This document shows positions 17,518-28,362 of a DNA stretch of 64,000 nt, one piece after another. This DNA comes from Tolypothrix campylonemoides VB511288 (GTDB lineage Bacteria > Cyanobacteriota > Cyanobacteriia > Cyanobacteriales > Nostocaceae), in the NCBI GenBank assembly GCA_000828075.3, contig JXCB02000023.1:186001-250000 (forward strand). The letters are read 5' to 3'. How positions within the stretch are numbered: position 1 is the first letter of the stretch; the number at the start of each line of letters is the position of its first letter. The notes below the pieces were generated by a model. That model saw only the letters and a list, made by a program, of their open reading frames with translations, searched no databases and was not told the DNA's origin. Made by a program: the position numbers and the translations under genes.

Positions 17518-18339
17518 ATGTCAACCCAAGAGCAGCCCTTCGCCAGTTATCACCTTTGGTCTTTAGTTGCCCCAACCGCATGGCAACAACGCTGCCATTG
17601 CCAGATGAGAAGAGGTTTTATTAAAGCACGACAACACGAACCACAAGTCAAAGCGCTTTTGGCAAAAGCTACAGCATCACAGCGCATTGGTTTACTCGCA
17701 CAAAAAGGCGTTTATGAATTTCATCACCACATCCATTTATTGAACCAATCCGATGGTGTAGAAAAAGTTGCACAGCTTTTGAAATTAAGCAACTCAACTG
17801 ATGAAGTTAAGCAGCGCGTCCTGCAAATTTTGAAAAAATATCACGATGACCCCTTACTTTTAGGTAAACGCATCATCCTGTTAACTCGCGGCGATGAAGG
17901 TTTTCCCAAACCGATTTTGATTTCACAGCGACATTATTGCTTTCGCTTGTATGCCGTTATGGACTGTGTATTGATTGAGTCTGATAGCACTTTGCATATT
18001 ATAGATTTTAAAACTGGTAAATCTGATTTTGACCGACGACAGGCATTAGTTTATTTGCTTGCGGCTCGTTATCTTTATCCTAGATATCAAGCGATCGCTT
18101 CATTTTATAATTTAGAAGTTTGTAAAAAATCCGAGATAATTAGCGTTACTCAGAGTGAATTAGACTCAATAGAATTTCAATTGGCTGACATTGCCAGAAA
18201 GCATCAGGAAGATTTGCACAAATATCAAGAAAATAACAGTGACTTTAACAAAATTTTTCCTCCAAATCCTGGTTATCACTGCCGCTTTTGCCCATTTAAC
18301 TCAATCTGTGAATTTTCTACTTTAAAAGCATTATCATGA
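17518..18339 (+). CDS. PD-(D/E)XK nuclease-family protein with C-terminal Cys cluster
   Basis: 273 residues. The nuclease core shows Asp149 (AVMDCVL) and IIDFKTGK (Asp163-x-Lys165), the RecB/Cas4-like PD-(D/E)XK metal site. YHCRFCPFNSIC near the C terminus supplies cysteines as in the Fe-S-stabilised nucleases (Cas4, AddB-like). No CRISPR genes are nearby, so this is a stand-alone RecB-like nuclease, perhaps in DNA repair. Start is ATG 17518, 12 bp from the start of the mutase remnant. Confidence 0.82.
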   Translation: MSTQEQPFASYHLWSLVAPTAWQQRCHCQMRRGFIKARQHEPQVKALLAKATASQRIGLLAQKGVYEFHHHIHLLNQSDGVEKVAQLLKLSNSTDEVKQRVLQILKKYHDDPLLLGKRIILLTRGDEGFPKPILISQRHYCFRLYAVMDCVLIESDSTLHIIDFKTGKSDFDRRQALVYLLAARYLYPRYQAIASFYNLEVCKKSEIISVTQSELDSIEFQLADIARKHQEDLHKYQENNSDFNKIFPPNPGYHCRFCPFNSICEFSTLKALS

Positions 18340-18747
18340 CACTAAAATCAGATAAAAAATCATAAATTGACATAAAAAGATTGACATAAAAAAATGACAT
18401 AAAAAGATTGAATCTATAAATTGCGCAATTACTGATACCAATTCTCCATGAAGATGATTTAATATTTATTAAAATATTTATTAAACGAACCGCCAAGCCT
18501 GCCCTCGAGCGAAGCGTAGACGTCCGCAGGGCGGCTTCCCGGAGGGTAGGAACGCCAAGTACAAAGGCTGAGTGAAAGAGGATACTAACAATTGCACTTG
18601 AGAGGTTGAGCCACACCGCGCTTTATAAAAGCGCGGATTCTGGCTAAAAGTTGGCGGTGTAGGTGTGTGCGGGTGTAGGGAAAATATCACTACACGCTAC
18701 ACCTAGTCTCAACAGAGAAGCCTGCCCGCTGTTATATTTGGTAAGTT
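18340..18747. repeat. Intergenic repeats: GACATAAAAAGATT units and a dispersed palindrome
   Basis: Three to four copies of TTGACATAAAAA lie at about 18365-18412. A GC-rich dispersed repeat (GAGCGAAGCGTAGACGTCCG and following, 18491-18550) carries stem-forming CCGCAGGGCGG. No gene seen on either strand. Confidence 0.65.
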
Positions 18748-20421
18748 CTAAAGGGGCGGTAATTCTTCCAAAATCGTAAACCGGATGTGATTAATTGCTA
18801 ACTCCCCAATTGAAACATCTTCTTTGGTGAGCCGCATACCTTTACTCGTCAAAGTTTCAAAGGTAATTCCTTTGCCAATTTCAATGTGATACCAGCATAA
18901 GCCCATAAAAAACCGTGTAGGATAAGGTCCATCGCTGCCCAGATCATCAGGATTCGATTCCATTGGCAACCAGCCAAAACCAGGTACGTAGAACTCCAAC
19001 CAAACATGATTAAAGTCCGGTTGCAGGGGAACGCGCTGGTATTCGGCATAGGGGGGACATTTGTAGCGACCTACCGTACGACAGGGAATGCCATTTAAAC
19101 GGCATAAGGCAAGCAAAACACCGACATACTCGCCACAGGAACCCACACCCCGTTCTAAAACAATATCTGGGGTATCAATGTGAGGTTTAATACCATAAGA
19201 TAACTCGTCGTAGACATAATTACGGATGTTGTACATTTTCCGCAGCAAATTGGTTTCACTACCAACTGCTTCACGCGCGGCGCGACGGACAATGTTCGTA
19301 TCCATTGCTAAATCGTCATCATCTACTAAGTAGCGATCTTGAAATTCTGGTAATAGTTCCTCCAAATCTTCCACATCTGCTGGGGTGAGGCGATACTTAA
19401 TTCCCCGGACTTCCAAAAGTGCTTTCCAACCAAAAATATGCCGTTCGCCTGGGGTGAGGGCATCAAATTTAAACACGGCAACACGTTGCCCTTCTATCAC
19501 TTCTTCTGTGAAAGGTAAACCAATGGGTTCAACGTGTTTCACCTTTTGGCGGTCAGTTTCTGATGGCAGAGCAATGCGCCATTCTACCTCTGGTAAATAT
19601 ACCTCTTCTAATGGGGAAATTTCCTCTAAATAAGACATTTCTATCAGATAACCATTAGAGAGGGCGTAGCGTTTATCTGGATTGTAATGGTAATGTAACG
19701 GATGAATAAACGTGCGATCGCGGTAAGATAGCTGATGACTCGGGTCAGCATTTGGGTTATCCCGGACATACGGCTCTTCAGAAGCGTAGGCAATGTAAAG
19801 ACTTTTATCGCTCGTCTCGGTATTTTTATGTATCGCTATCCCTGAGGGAGAATCAAACGGCGTCAACACGCTGAATTGAACTTGCCCAGTCGCCCTGTCA
19901 ATGCTGTAGACAGTTTGCTCGGTGCGATCGCACACCCAAAGCGTCTCCTCGTCCACTGCCAAACTTTCCACCCCGACCCCAGGGGCATAAAATTTAGTAA
20001 TTTGTTTTCGCGTATCGCGGTCAAAAATCAGAATGTCCCCCTGCTTTTCGCAACTGATGTAGACAGTTGATTCCCAAACAGCAATCCCATCAGCCGCATA
20101 AGGCAAGGTGACAAAATGTTCTAAACCCAACGAACTCAGCTTGGACAAATAAACACTATGACCCCGCGTCAGCCAAAGAGTATCTTCCCAAACCGCAAGA
20201 CCCGTCACATCCATAAATTCTTTGACTTGATGGGGATTGAGAATTTTGACGTTGTCAGATTCCGGCTCAATTTGCAGCAGATGCCCTTTAACAGTATCAA
20301 TAGCAATCAGTGTATCTTTGATGAAGGCAATGCCACAGAGGGCGGCAGCACCAAGAGGTCGAATTGTCCTTTTGCCAAACATTTGGCTGGTGGATGGAAA
20401 ACTGGGGAGTGCAAAAGTCAT
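18748..20421 (-). CDS. Beta-propeller plus transglutaminase-like protein
   Basis: 557 residues. The N-terminal 220 or so form a repetitive propeller-like region (repeated AVWEDTLWL / VWESTVYIS / VDEETLWVC strands). The C-terminal part is a transglutaminase-core domain with Cys429 (GVGSCGEY), His472 (FNHVWLEF) and Asp492 (ESNPDD) in the correct order for a papain-like triad. No signal peptide is seen. Such proteins act as peptidases or amidases more often than as crosslinkers. Divergent from the P-type ATPase gene with about 280 bp between; that gap contains the palindrome ACTGTACAGT at 20608-20617. Confidence 0.85.
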   Translation of the reverse strand: MTFALPSFPSTSQMFGKRTIRPLGAAALCGIAFIKDTLIAIDTVKGHLLQIEPESDNVKILNPHQVKEFMDVTGLAVWEDTLWLTRGHSVYLSKLSSLGLEHFVTLPYAADGIAVWESTVYISCEKQGDILIFDRDTRKQITKFYAPGVGVESLAVDEETLWVCDRTEQTVYSIDRATGQVQFSVLTPFDSPSGIAIHKNTETSDKSLYIAYASEEPYVRDNPNADPSHQLSYRDRTFIHPLHYHYNPDKRYALSNGYLIEMSYLEEISPLEEVYLPEVEWRIALPSETDRQKVKHVEPIGLPFTEEVIEGQRVAVFKFDALTPGERHIFGWKALLEVRGIKYRLTPADVEDLEELLPEFQDRYLVDDDDLAMDTNIVRRAAREAVGSETNLLRKMYNIRNYVYDELSYGIKPHIDTPDIVLERGVGSCGEYVGVLLALCRLNGIPCRTVGRYKCPPYAEYQRVPLQPDFNHVWLEFYVPGFGWLPMESNPDDLGSDGPYPTRFFMGLCWYHIEIGKGITFETLTSKGMRLTKEDVSIGELAINHIRFTILEELPPL

Positions 20422-20711
20422 ATTAAACTTATTTGGTCAACGGTATAGCACGCCTAGAATCAATTGTGGAATGTCTTGTGTGACAAAGTTCCCTTCTTCT
20501 ATTACTCATAATTATCAATAATTTGTGTGATGAAATTCCTCTTCACTCGTAAGGACACCCATGTTATCCTCAGGAGGAAATTGGGAACCGTTAAAAATAA
20601 CACCTGTACTGTACAGTTTATAGCTCAACCTAATGTAACTTTGTATTGATGGTATTCCAACCATTGCTAAATTATGATGGAATTTTGTAACCATTCCCTG
20701 TGACTTACACG

Positions 20712-23564
20712 ATGTCTGCTCATTCTCTGCCTGAAAAAGCCGCCGCCGTTTGGCATAGTTTGGAAGTTGATAAATCACTCGAACTGCTCAAGACAAACGC
20801 AGAGACTGGCTTAACGCCCCAAGAAGTACAACAGCGGTTGCAAAAATATGGACCCAACGAACTAGAAGAAACTGCTGGACGCAGCGCTTGGGAAATTTTG
20901 GTCGATCAGTTCAAGAACATTATGTTGTTGATGCTGATTGCCGTAGCCATAATTTCTGGGGTTTTAGACCTGTTAGCTTGGCAACAAGGCTCGTTGAAAC
21001 CTGGTGAGTTGCCATTCAAAGATACAATCGCCATTTTAGCTATTGTTGTCCTCAACGGCATACTCGGTTATGTCCAAGAAAGCCGTGCCGAAAAAGCCTT
21101 GGCAGCCCTGAAAAAACTCTCCTCTCCGAACGTGCGCGTTATTCGCGACGGCAAACCAGTGGAGGTAGTAGCCAAGGATCTGGTGCCAGGAGATGTGATG
21201 CTGGTGGAAGCCGGGGTGCAGCTCGCCGCAGACGGACGCCTAATAGAAGAGTCTAACCTGCAAGTGCGAGAATCGGCACTGACAGGTGAAGCCGAAGCGG
21301 TTAACAAACGGGCAAAACTTATCTTGCCTGAAGAAACCTCATTAGGCGATCGCATCAATTTGGTCTTTCAAGGAACTGAAGTCGTCCAAGGACGAGGCAA
21401 GATTCTGGTGACCAACACTGGTATGCAAACAGAACTTGGCAAAATTGCCTCGATGTTGCAAGCAGTGGAAAGTGAACCAACCCCCTTGCAACAACGGATG
21501 ACCCAACTCGGTAACGTTTTAGTAACGGGTTCTTTAGTTCTAGTGGCGATCGTCGTTGTGGGCGGTCTTTTGCGTGGCGGTAACTTACAAGAACTCTTGG
21601 AAGTTTCCTTAAGTATGGCGGTTGCTGTCGTGCCAGAAGGTTTACCCGCCGTAATTACCGTTACCCTGGCATTGGGAACCCAGCGGATGGTGCGTCAGAA
21701 TGCCTTGATTCGCAAACTGCCAGCTGTGGAAACTCTCGGTTCTGTAACCACCATTTGTTCCGATAAAACCGGCACCTTAACTCAGAACAAAATGGTGGTG
21801 CAGTCAGTTTACACGAACAACAGCACTTTTCGTGTGACTGGAGAAGGTTACGCCCCTAAAGGGGAGTTTCAGTTGGATAGTCAAACAATTTCTCTAGACC
21901 AGTATCCAGAAATCCAAACTTTATTAGCCGCCTGTGCTTTGTGTAATGACTCAGTTTTACAACAGCAACAGGGGCAATGGACGATTTTGGGCGACCCGAC
22001 AGAAGGCGCACTGGTGACGCTAGCGGCGAAAGGAGGAATAGAAAAAGACCAGTGGGACAGCAAGCTGCCCCGTGTAGCTGAGTTTCCTTTCTCCTCAGAA
22101 CGCAAGCGGATGAGTGTAATTTGTAAGGTTGAGCAAGTTCAGACAGGTGTATCGCCGTTGACATCGGTAGACCCTGTGATTAGCAACTTACTGCAATCTG
22201 AAAGTTACTTAATGTTCACCAAAGGGTCGCCAGAGCTAACTTTGGAACGTTGTACTCATAATTACGTAGGTACTAGCTCAGTGCCGTTGAAGGATGAGCA
22301 ACGCCGCCAAATTTTAGCAGAAAATGAAAGAATGGCGAGTAAAGGTTTGCGGGTACTGGGTTTTGCCTACAAACCCCTCACCGAAATCCCGCCGGAAGGG
22401 TCAGATGAGGCATCCGAGAAAGGATTGGTATGGCTGGGATTGGTAGGAATGCTCGATGCACCCCGCCCAGAGGTGAGGGCAGCAGTGCAAGAATGTCGGG
22501 ACGCGGGAATTCGACCAGTCATGATCACTGGTGACCACCAACTGACAGCACGAGCGATCGCCGCCGATTTAGGGATTGCTCAACAGGATGACCGTGTTCT
22601 TATAGGTCAAGAATTACAGCGGATGAGCGATCAAGACCTAGAGCAACAGGTTGACTTGGTCAGCATCTACGCTAGGGTTGCCCCCGAACACAAACTGCGA
22701 ATTGTTCAAGCACTGCAACGCCGAGGCAGATTTGTCGCTATGACAGGCGATGGCGTCAACGATGCCCCCGCCCTCAAACAAGCTGATATCGGCATCGCAA
22801 TGGGTATCACAGGCACCGATGTGAGCAAGGAAGCCAGTGACATGGTGTTACTTGATGACAACTTTGCCACCATTGTCTCCGCGACCAAGGAAGGTAGAGT
22901 TGTTTTCACCAACATCCGCCGCTTTATCAAATACATTCTTGGTAGTAATATTGGCGAAGTTATCACGATTGCCGCTGCACCAATTATCGGGCTGGGAGGC
23001 GTTCCCCTTAGCCCCTTGCAAATTCTTTGGATGAATTTGGTGACAGACGGTTTACCAGCGCTGGCGTTAGCTGTAGAACCTCCTGAACCGGATGTGATGA
23101 AACGTCCGCCGTTTAGTCCCCGGGAAAGTATTTTTGCTAGGGGATTAGGTTCTTATATGATTCGCATCGGTATTATCTTTGCCATTATCTCAATTGCTTT
23201 GATGTGGTGGGCTTACAACCATACTCATGCAGCTGGGTATCAGGGCAATCCCGATGCCTGGAAGACAATGGTATTTACTACCCTATGTCTCGCCCAAATG
23301 GGTCATGCCATAGCCATTCGCTCGAATACCCGATTAGCTATAGAAATGAATCCCTTCTCAAATCCCTATGTACTCGGAGCTGTTGTCATTACGACAATTT
23401 TGCAGTTGATGCTCGTTTACGTGCCACCTTTGCGTGATTTCTTTGGTACTCACTGGCTGAGTCCAACAGAGTTGGGTATTTGCTTTGGTTTTAGTGCTTT
23501 GATGTTTGTGTGGATTGAAATTGAGAAGTTATTCCTGCGGTTGATGGGTAAAAAAGCTGTGTGA
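20712..23564 (+). CDS. P-type cation-transporting ATPase (Ca2+-type, P2A)
   Basis: About 950 residues. N-terminal cation-ATPase domain, [10 protein letters not shown] actuator loop (TGE motif), PEGLPA in the ion-binding M4 helix, phosphorylation motif [12 protein letters not shown] near residue 350, hinge [12 protein letters not shown], and a C-terminal set of helices with [13 protein letters not shown]. The pattern matches SERCA/PMR1-like Ca2+ (possibly Mn2+) exporters in the inner membrane. ATG 20712 is preferred over an in-frame GTG at 20700; neither has a clear Shine-Dalgarno sequence. Confidence 0.92.
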   Translation: MSAHSLPEKAAAVWHSLEVDKSLELLKTNAETGLTPQEVQQRLQKYGPNELEETAGRSAWEILVDQFKNIMLLMLIAVAIISGVLDLLAWQQGSLKPGELPFKDTIAILAIVVLNGILGYVQESRAEKALAALKKLSSPNVRVIRDGKPVEVVAKDLVPGDVMLVEAGVQLAADGRLIEESNLQVRESALTGEAEAVNKRAKLILPEETSLGDRINLVFQGTEVVQGRGKILVTNTGMQTELGKIASMLQAVESEPTPLQQRMTQLGNVLVTGSLVLVAIVVVGGLLRGGNLQELLEVSLSMAVAVVPEGLPAVITVTLALGTQRMVRQNALIRKLPAVETLGSVTTICSDKTGTLTQNKMVVQSVYTNNSTFRVTGEGYAPKGEFQLDSQTISLDQYPEIQTLLAACALCNDSVLQQQQGQWTILGDPTEGALVTLAAKGGIEKDQWDSKLPRVAEFPFSSERKRMSVICKVEQVQTGVSPLTSVDPVISNLLQSESYLMFTKGSPELTLERCTHNYVGTSSVPLKDEQRRQILAENERMASKGLRVLGFAYKPLTEIPPEGSDEASEKGLVWLGLVGMLDAPRPEVRAAVQECRDAGIRPVMITGDHQLTARAIAADLGIAQQDDRVLIGQELQRMSDQDLEQQVDLVSIYARVAPEHKLRIVQALQRRGRFVAMTGDGVNDAPALKQADIGIAMGITGTDVSKEASDMVLLDDNFATIVSATKEGRVVFTNIRRFIKYILGSNIGEVITIAAAPIIGLGGVPLSPLQILWMNLVTDGLPALALAVEPPEPDVMKRPPFSPRESIFARGLGSYMIRIGIIFAIISIALMWWAYNHTHAAGYQGNPDAWKTMVFTTLCLAQMGHAIAIRSNTRLAIEMNPFSNPYVLGAVVITTILQLMLVYVPPLRDFFGTHWLSPTELGICFGFSALMFVWIEIEKLFLRLMGKKAV

Positions 23565-23598
23565 AGCACGAATTTTCACTGGCATTCAACAGACTTCT

Positions 23599-23623
23599 TG
23601 TGGGGTGGGCTGTCCAGCCCGCC
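23599..23623. repeat. Dispersed palindromic repeat between the ATPase gene and recF
   Basis: TGTGGGGTGGGCTGTCCAGC and the following bases; the same family appears inverted at about 32990-33020. It folds as GGGCTG-TC-CAGCCC. Confidence 0.6.
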
Positions 23624-23666
23624 TTAATTACAAGAAAATTAAGGCTAGCAGCCTACTCATCCCCTT

Positions 23667-24794
23667 ATGTACCTGAAAACCCTTCACTTGCGACAATTTC
23701 GCAACTACAAAGAGCAGCAAGTTGAGTTTACTGCTCCTAAAACAATATTGGTGGGCAATAATGCTCAAGGAAAGTCCAATTTGTTGGAGGCGGTGGAATT
23801 GCTGGCAACTTTGCGATCGCATAGAATGGCACGCGATCGCGATTTAGTCCGGGAAGGGGAAGCGACATCTCAAATTCATGCCACTCTAGAACGGCAAACT
23901 GGAAGAAGCGATCTCACCTTAACTCTCCGTCGAAATGGTCGCCGCACCGTTGCTTTAAATAGTGAAACTTTGCGGCGTCAAATGGACTTTCTCGGTGTTC
24001 TGAATGCGGTACAATTTTCTAGTTTAGATTTGGATTTGGTGCGCGGTGGTCCTGAAGGTCGCCGCAACTGGCTAGATACTCTGTTAATCCAACTCGAACC
24101 CGTATATGCTCACATATTACAGCAGTATCACCAAGTTTTACGACAGCGCAATGCTTTTTTGAAACACAATGTCGAGACGTCGCATACAAAGTCTCTACAA
24201 TCTGAACTAGCTGTGTGGGATGCACAATTGGCTACCACAGGTACACGAGTGATTAGACGACGCGATCGCGCTATACAACGACTAGCCCCTATTGCCAGTG
24301 CTTGGCACGCTAGTATCAGTGGCAGTACAGAAATTCTAGAACTCAAGTACTCCCCCAATATCTCTTTAGAGCATAACCATCCAGAACAAGTACACCAGGC
24401 TTTTTTAGACAAAATACAGCTGCGTGCTGTTGCCGAGTTACACCAAGGAACGACACTTGTCGGTCCCCATCGCGACGAAATAGAATTGACGATTAATCAA
24501 ACACCTGCTCGTCAATACGGTTCTCAAGGTCAGCAGCGAACTTTAGTACTAGCGTTAAAATTAGCAGAATTGCAACTCATAGAAGAAGTTGTTGGAGAAC
24601 CACCCCTGCTACTGCTTGATGATGTCTTAGCTGAACTAGATCCATCCCGACAAAATCAGTTGCTTGATACGATTCAAGACCGCTTTCAAACCTTAATTAC
24701 TACCACACATTTGGGTTCTTTTGATTCCCAATGGCTGAATTCCTCTCAAATTCTTTTTGTTAAAGCTGGAGAAATCTCGCTCATGAGTTATTAA
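23667..24794 (+). CDS. recF: DNA replication and repair protein RecF
   Basis: 375 residues. Walker A GNNAQGKSN (30-38), the ABC signature-like SQGQQRTLVLALKLAE, and Walker B LLLLDDVLAELD precede the C-terminal His switch (TTTHLGSF). RecF with RecO/RecR loads RecA at gaps in single-stranded DNA. Full length for the family. It stands alone here, not next to dnaN or gyrB, as is usual in cyanobacteria. Confidence 0.95.
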   Translation: MYLKTLHLRQFRNYKEQQVEFTAPKTILVGNNAQGKSNLLEAVELLATLRSHRMARDRDLVREGEATSQIHATLERQTGRSDLTLTLRRNGRRTVALNSETLRRQMDFLGVLNAVQFSSLDLDLVRGGPEGRRNWLDTLLIQLEPVYAHILQQYHQVLRQRNAFLKHNVETSHTKSLQSELAVWDAQLATTGTRVIRRRDRAIQRLAPIASAWHASISGSTEILELKYSPNISLEHNHPEQVHQAFLDKIQLRAVAELHQGTTLVGPHRDEIELTINQTPARQYGSQGQQRTLVLALKLAELQLIEEVVGEPPLLLLDDVLAELDPSRQNQLLDTIQDRFQTLITTTHLGSFDSQWLNSSQILFVKAGEISLMSY

Positions 24795-24799
24795 TCATT

Positions 24800-24935
24800 G
24801 GGGACTGGGGACTGGGGACTAGGGACTGGGAAGATGTTCTTGCAGGATTTGGGCGGGGTTTGAATCCCTGTCCATAATCGGTCACTACCAAGAGTCCCTA
24901 ATCCCTAATCCCCAATCCCCAATCCCCAATCCCCA
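24800..24935. repeat. Paired STRR arrays forming a large inverted repeat
   Basis: GGGGACTGGGGACTGGGGAC-type units (about 24800-24832) are complementary to AATCCCCAATCCCCAATCCC-type units (about 24895-24935). They lie between the convergent recF and MgtC-like genes and could act as a bidirectional terminator. Confidence 0.7.
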
Positions 24936-24937
24936 GT

Positions 24938-25432
24938 TCAACTTTCAAATCTTTTAAAAACATTGAGAACAAACAAACACAACAACGCACCTATTAATCC
25001 TAGCTGCCACCAACCACATCCAGCAGCAATTCCCAAAGCAGCACAAACCCAAATAGCTGCTGCTGACGTGAGTCCGTGAATTTTAATTCGCGCTGATTCT
25101 TGGGAAGATTCACGTAGAATTTCCCCTGCACCAAGAAATCCCACACCAGCTGCAATACCCTGAATCACTCGTGAGAGATTATCCGCATTCGGTTGATCTG
25201 TACCTGTTGCTAGGGATACGAGAGTGAACAAGGCTGCACCAAAACTCACGAGCATATGAGTTCTCAAACCAGCGGGTTTGTGTCTAATTTCGCGTTCTAT
25301 GCCAATAATTGCGCCAACGAGCAAAGCAAGGCACAATCTAAAAGTGATGTTCAACCAATCATTAGAGGCAATGTAGTAGATGCTAGGCAATGCTTGATCC
25401 TTGTCAATTCCTGATCGAGATATAATATACAA
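24938..25432 (-). CDS. MgtC/SapB-family membrane protein
   Basis: 164 residues with four to five predicted helices. LLVGAIIGIEREIRHKPAGL then RTHMLVSFGAALF is the conserved MgtC/SapB N-terminal block, and GVGFLGAGEILRE the second. Lacks the C-terminal cytoplasmic ACT-like domain of Salmonella MgtC. Family members affect Mg2+ limitation responses and membrane energetics. The exact start is uncertain; the homology begins near residue 25. Confidence 0.88.
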   Translation of the reverse strand: MYIISRSGIDKDQALPSIYYIASNDWLNITFRLCLALLVGAIIGIEREIRHKPAGLRTHMLVSFGAALFTLVSLATGTDQPNADNLSRVIQGIAAGVGFLGAGEILRESSQESARIKIHGLTSAAAIWVCAALGIAAGCGWWQLGLIGALLCLFVLNVFKRFES

Positions 25433-25878
25433 TCACTGGTGTTCCTAATGGTAATATCCTGATAGACATCTTTTGCATTAAAAACTCGTTTATTACCATA
25501 GTTCTATTTTCTCTGAACTCTAATCGCCATAACCAGTTTACTTTTCACTTTTATCTGGAAAATCTCGCTTTCATTTGTCTGTCCTGCTTTTGAGAGGAAC
25601 CTTGAATTCTCCCCTTCCCTATTAAAGTTGGGAACTGGAGGGTTAGGTTTCTTTGTTGGTTTTTCCACATCAAGTAAAAAGTCAGCCATAACCACAGGCT
25701 AAATCAGCATAATTAAACATAAATGGTGGAAAAATGGTGGAAGCTCGTTGTAGTAGTTTTCAAGTAGATGACAACTGACTACCTGCCATTTGTGAAGCCG
25801 TAGTGTACTTTAGGTTACTTTACGGACACAATCATTCCGTGTTCGTCACAATTAGACAATAGACAACAAATTAATTGA
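25433..25878. other. 446-bp region without a convincing gene
   Basis: A 63-codon leftward frame (25504-25695) contains a PPVPNFNREGE stretch made by a common interspersed repeat and has no family match, so it is not called. The rest is AT-rich upstream DNA of the PEP-binding gene. Confidence 0.4.
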
Positions 25879-28362
25879 GTGGACAAACTCTACTGGCTTG
25901 ATCAAATTAAACTGCAAGACCGCGCCAAAGTTGGTGACAAAGCATATTATTTAAGCAGAATCATGCAGCGTGGTTATCCGGTGGTGCCTGGTTTTGTGGT
26001 TTCAGCGGAAGTTTTGCGAGAATTTTTAGAAACTCTCAACAGTTCAGAGGCGTTAGTCGCTGACTTGCCACATTCTTCCTTACACGTAGATGTCAATAAT
26101 TGGCGTCAACTTCAGCAGGTTACTGGGCGCTTACGTCAAGAAATTAATACTGCTGTTTTGCCACCGCACCTGTTAAGTACAATCGTTAATGCAGCTAAAG
26201 AATTGGAATCTGCATACCTGATTTTTCGACCAAGTATTGTCGTGCCAACTGCAAGACATGGGATAGGGAATACATCTGGATTGCTGGAATCGCAAGTGTG
26301 TCGATGTGATGAACAAGCGATCGCCCTAGCATTGAAGCGCACTTGGAGCCAAATGTTTCGTGCCAAGAGTTTATTGTACTGGCAATGGGCAGGCATAAAA
26401 GTGCAACAAATTCATTTGGGCGTTTTGGTACAACCGTTAAAGAATGCGATCGCCAGTGGCTCATTGTATGCCAACTCTTCTCAATGGGAAATCCTAGCTA
26501 CATCCGGATTAGGACTAGCAATAAATCAAGGTGATGTCTTACCAGATGTTTACTACATCCATCCGGTAACTGGTTCCGTCACAGAGCAGCAACTGGGCAA
26601 TAAAACTCTAGCTTACAGTGTTAATGATACAGCAGCTGTAGCTACTTTACAAACCGTGCCAGCTTCGCCGCTTAACTCAGATGACTCAAGTCTTGTTACT
26701 TACCTATTAAACGAAGACCAGCAAAAACAGTACGCTTTACCAGAAGAATATCTGCAACCACTCATTGGGCTGGCAAATCGGCTTGTCAAAGAAATAGGTA
26801 GACATTTTACCTTTGAGTGGACTGTCTGTTGTGACCCAACAAAGACGTTATACCTGACACAAGTTAGCACCCCTCAAGCTACGATTTCTAATTTCCACTT
26901 GCTCAAAGGATTAGCAGCAGCACCGGGACGTGTGACGGCAACTGCTCATGTGATTATTAATTCACAGCAAAAACCAGAACAACCACCCAAGCAAGTGATT
27001 TTAGTAGCACCGACAATAGCACCTGATTGGTTACAGACGGTACAAGATATTAGTGGTATTATTACTGAGCAAGGAGGATTAACTAGCCACGCTGCTATTC
27101 TTGCCAGAGAATTAGGAATACCAGCAGTTGTACGAGTACAGCATGCTACAAAAATTATTCAGACTGGCGAAAGATTACTGATTGATGGCGACAAGGGAGA
27201 AGTTTATCGTCTCACAAGAGAAGTTGGGGAAGCTGGAGAGATAGGAAAAGAGGACAAGGGGACAAATCAATTCAAAATCACCGAAGATTGGATCGGAGGA
27301 AACCTCCGCTCCAACTTCTCTCAAAATTCAAAATTCAAAATTTGGAATTTCTCCTCATCTCCCTCATCTCCCTCCCTCCCTCCCTCCCTCTCTCCCTCAT
27401 CTCCCTCATCTCCCTCATCTCCCTCATCTCCCTCATCTCCGATAAGGGCGATTATTGGAACTCAGCTGCTGGTTAACTTGAGCCAGACCAGTTTGATAGA
27501 GCAAGTGCAAAGTTTACCTGTAGATGGTGTCGGATTATTACGAAGTGAGCTGATGGCTCTGAATATACTGGAAGGGCAAGACCCTTATACTTGGGTGCGG
27601 GAAGGACACCAGACACAATTGCTTGAGCGTTTGCATGAGCAAATTATGCAGTTTGCTCGCGCCTTTGCACCAAGACCTGTTTTTTATCGGTCTTTAGATT
27701 GGCGTTCTCATGAATTGTCATCTTTTAACGATAGTCTACAATCTTCAACCCAGTCTATGCTGGGGGAACGTGGCACCTTCAGCTATTTGCAAAATCCCGC
27801 AGTTTTCGAGTTAGAATTGGCTGCTTTGGCGGCTGTACATAAAGCAGGATATAGCAATGTTCACCTTTTGTTACCTTTTGTGCGTACAGTAGAAGAGTTT
27901 TCCTTTTGCCGTCAAAAAGTTGAGCAAGCAAAGTTAACTCAAGTACCGCAATTTCAATTATGGATAATGGCAGAAGTGCCAAGCGTGTTATTTTTACTGC
28001 CAGAATATATAAAAGCAGGTGTAGCCGGAATTTCAATTGGTACTAATGACCTCACTCAACTCTTGCTAGGAGTGGATAGAGATCAAGGACAATTGGCAAA
28101 AGCGTTTAATGAACGTCATCCGGTCGTGATGGGTGCTGTTGCTCAACTGATTCAAACGGCAAAAAGTGCAGGGATTCCTTGTTCGATTTGTGGTCAAGCA
28201 CCAGTGCTGTATCCTGAAATCATTGAGCAACTGGTACGGTGGGGCATCACTTCCATTTCTGTGGAACCAGAAGCTGTTGAGCGGACATATTTGGCGATCG
28301 CTCGTGCTGAGCAAAGGATACTTTTAGAAGCAGCACGGCGTCAACTCAATCAATCGACATAG
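25879..28362 (+). CDS. PEP-synthase/PPDK-like PEP-utilising enzyme with repeat insert
   Basis: 827 residues from GTG 25879. Order: an ATP-grasp-like pyruvate-phosphate dikinase N domain (KVGDKAYYLSRIMQRGYPV, about 15-330), a swivelling phosphohistidine domain with GGLTSHAAILAREL (His about 404), then a TIM-barrel PEP-binding domain (GVGLLRSELMAL, MLGERGTFSYL, GTNDLTQLLLGVDRD). It probably interconverts pyruvate and PEP or phosphorylates another acceptor. The N domain is divergent, so a true PEP synthase is uncertain. Residues about 455-520 come from an in-frame compound repeat rich in Ser and Pro. Confidence 0.8.
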   Translation: MDKLYWLDQIKLQDRAKVGDKAYYLSRIMQRGYPVVPGFVVSAEVLREFLETLNSSEALVADLPHSSLHVDVNNWRQLQQVTGRLRQEINTAVLPPHLLSTIVNAAKELESAYLIFRPSIVVPTARHGIGNTSGLLESQVCRCDEQAIALALKRTWSQMFRAKSLLYWQWAGIKVQQIHLGVLVQPLKNAIASGSLYANSSQWEILATSGLGLAINQGDVLPDVYYIHPVTGSVTEQQLGNKTLAYSVNDTAAVATLQTVPASPLNSDDSSLVTYLLNEDQQKQYALPEEYLQPLIGLANRLVKEIGRHFTFEWTVCCDPTKTLYLTQVSTPQATISNFHLLKGLAAAPGRVTATAHVIINSQQKPEQPPKQVILVAPTIAPDWLQTVQDISGIITEQGGLTSHAAILARELGIPAVVRVQHATKIIQTGERLLIDGDKGEVYRLTREVGEAGEIGKEDKGTNQFKITEDWIGGNLRSNFSQNSKFKIWNFSSSPSSPSLPPSLSPSSPSSPSSPSSPSSPIRAIIGTQLLVNLSQTSLIEQVQSLPVDGVGLLRSELMALNILEGQDPYTWVREGHQTQLLERLHEQIMQFARAFAPRPVFYRSLDWRSHELSSFNDSLQSSTQSMLGERGTFSYLQNPAVFELELAALAAVHKAGYSNVHLLLPFVRTVEEFSFCRQKVEQAKLTQVPQFQLWIMAEVPSVLFLLPEYIKAGVAGISIGTNDLTQLLLGVDRDQGQLAKAFNERHPVVMGAVAQLIQTAKSAGIPCSICGQAPVLYPEIIEQLVRWGITSISVEPEAVERTYLAIARAEQRILLEAARRQLNQST
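27255..27440 (+). repeat. Compound repeat with CTCATCTCC tandem array inside a coding region
   Basis: ACAAATCAATTCAAAA, then a GGAGGAAACCTCC palindrome, then TCAAAATTCAAAATTCAAAA, then tandem CTCATCTCC / CTCC units to about 27438. It has the same order of modules as the repeat at 9190-9355 and keeps the reading frame open. Confidence 0.75.

Noticed and set aside
25504-25695. 63-codon leftward frame between MgtC-like and PEP-binding genes
   Set aside because: Its PPVPNFNREGE part comes from a common interspersed repeat; no start signal or family resemblance.
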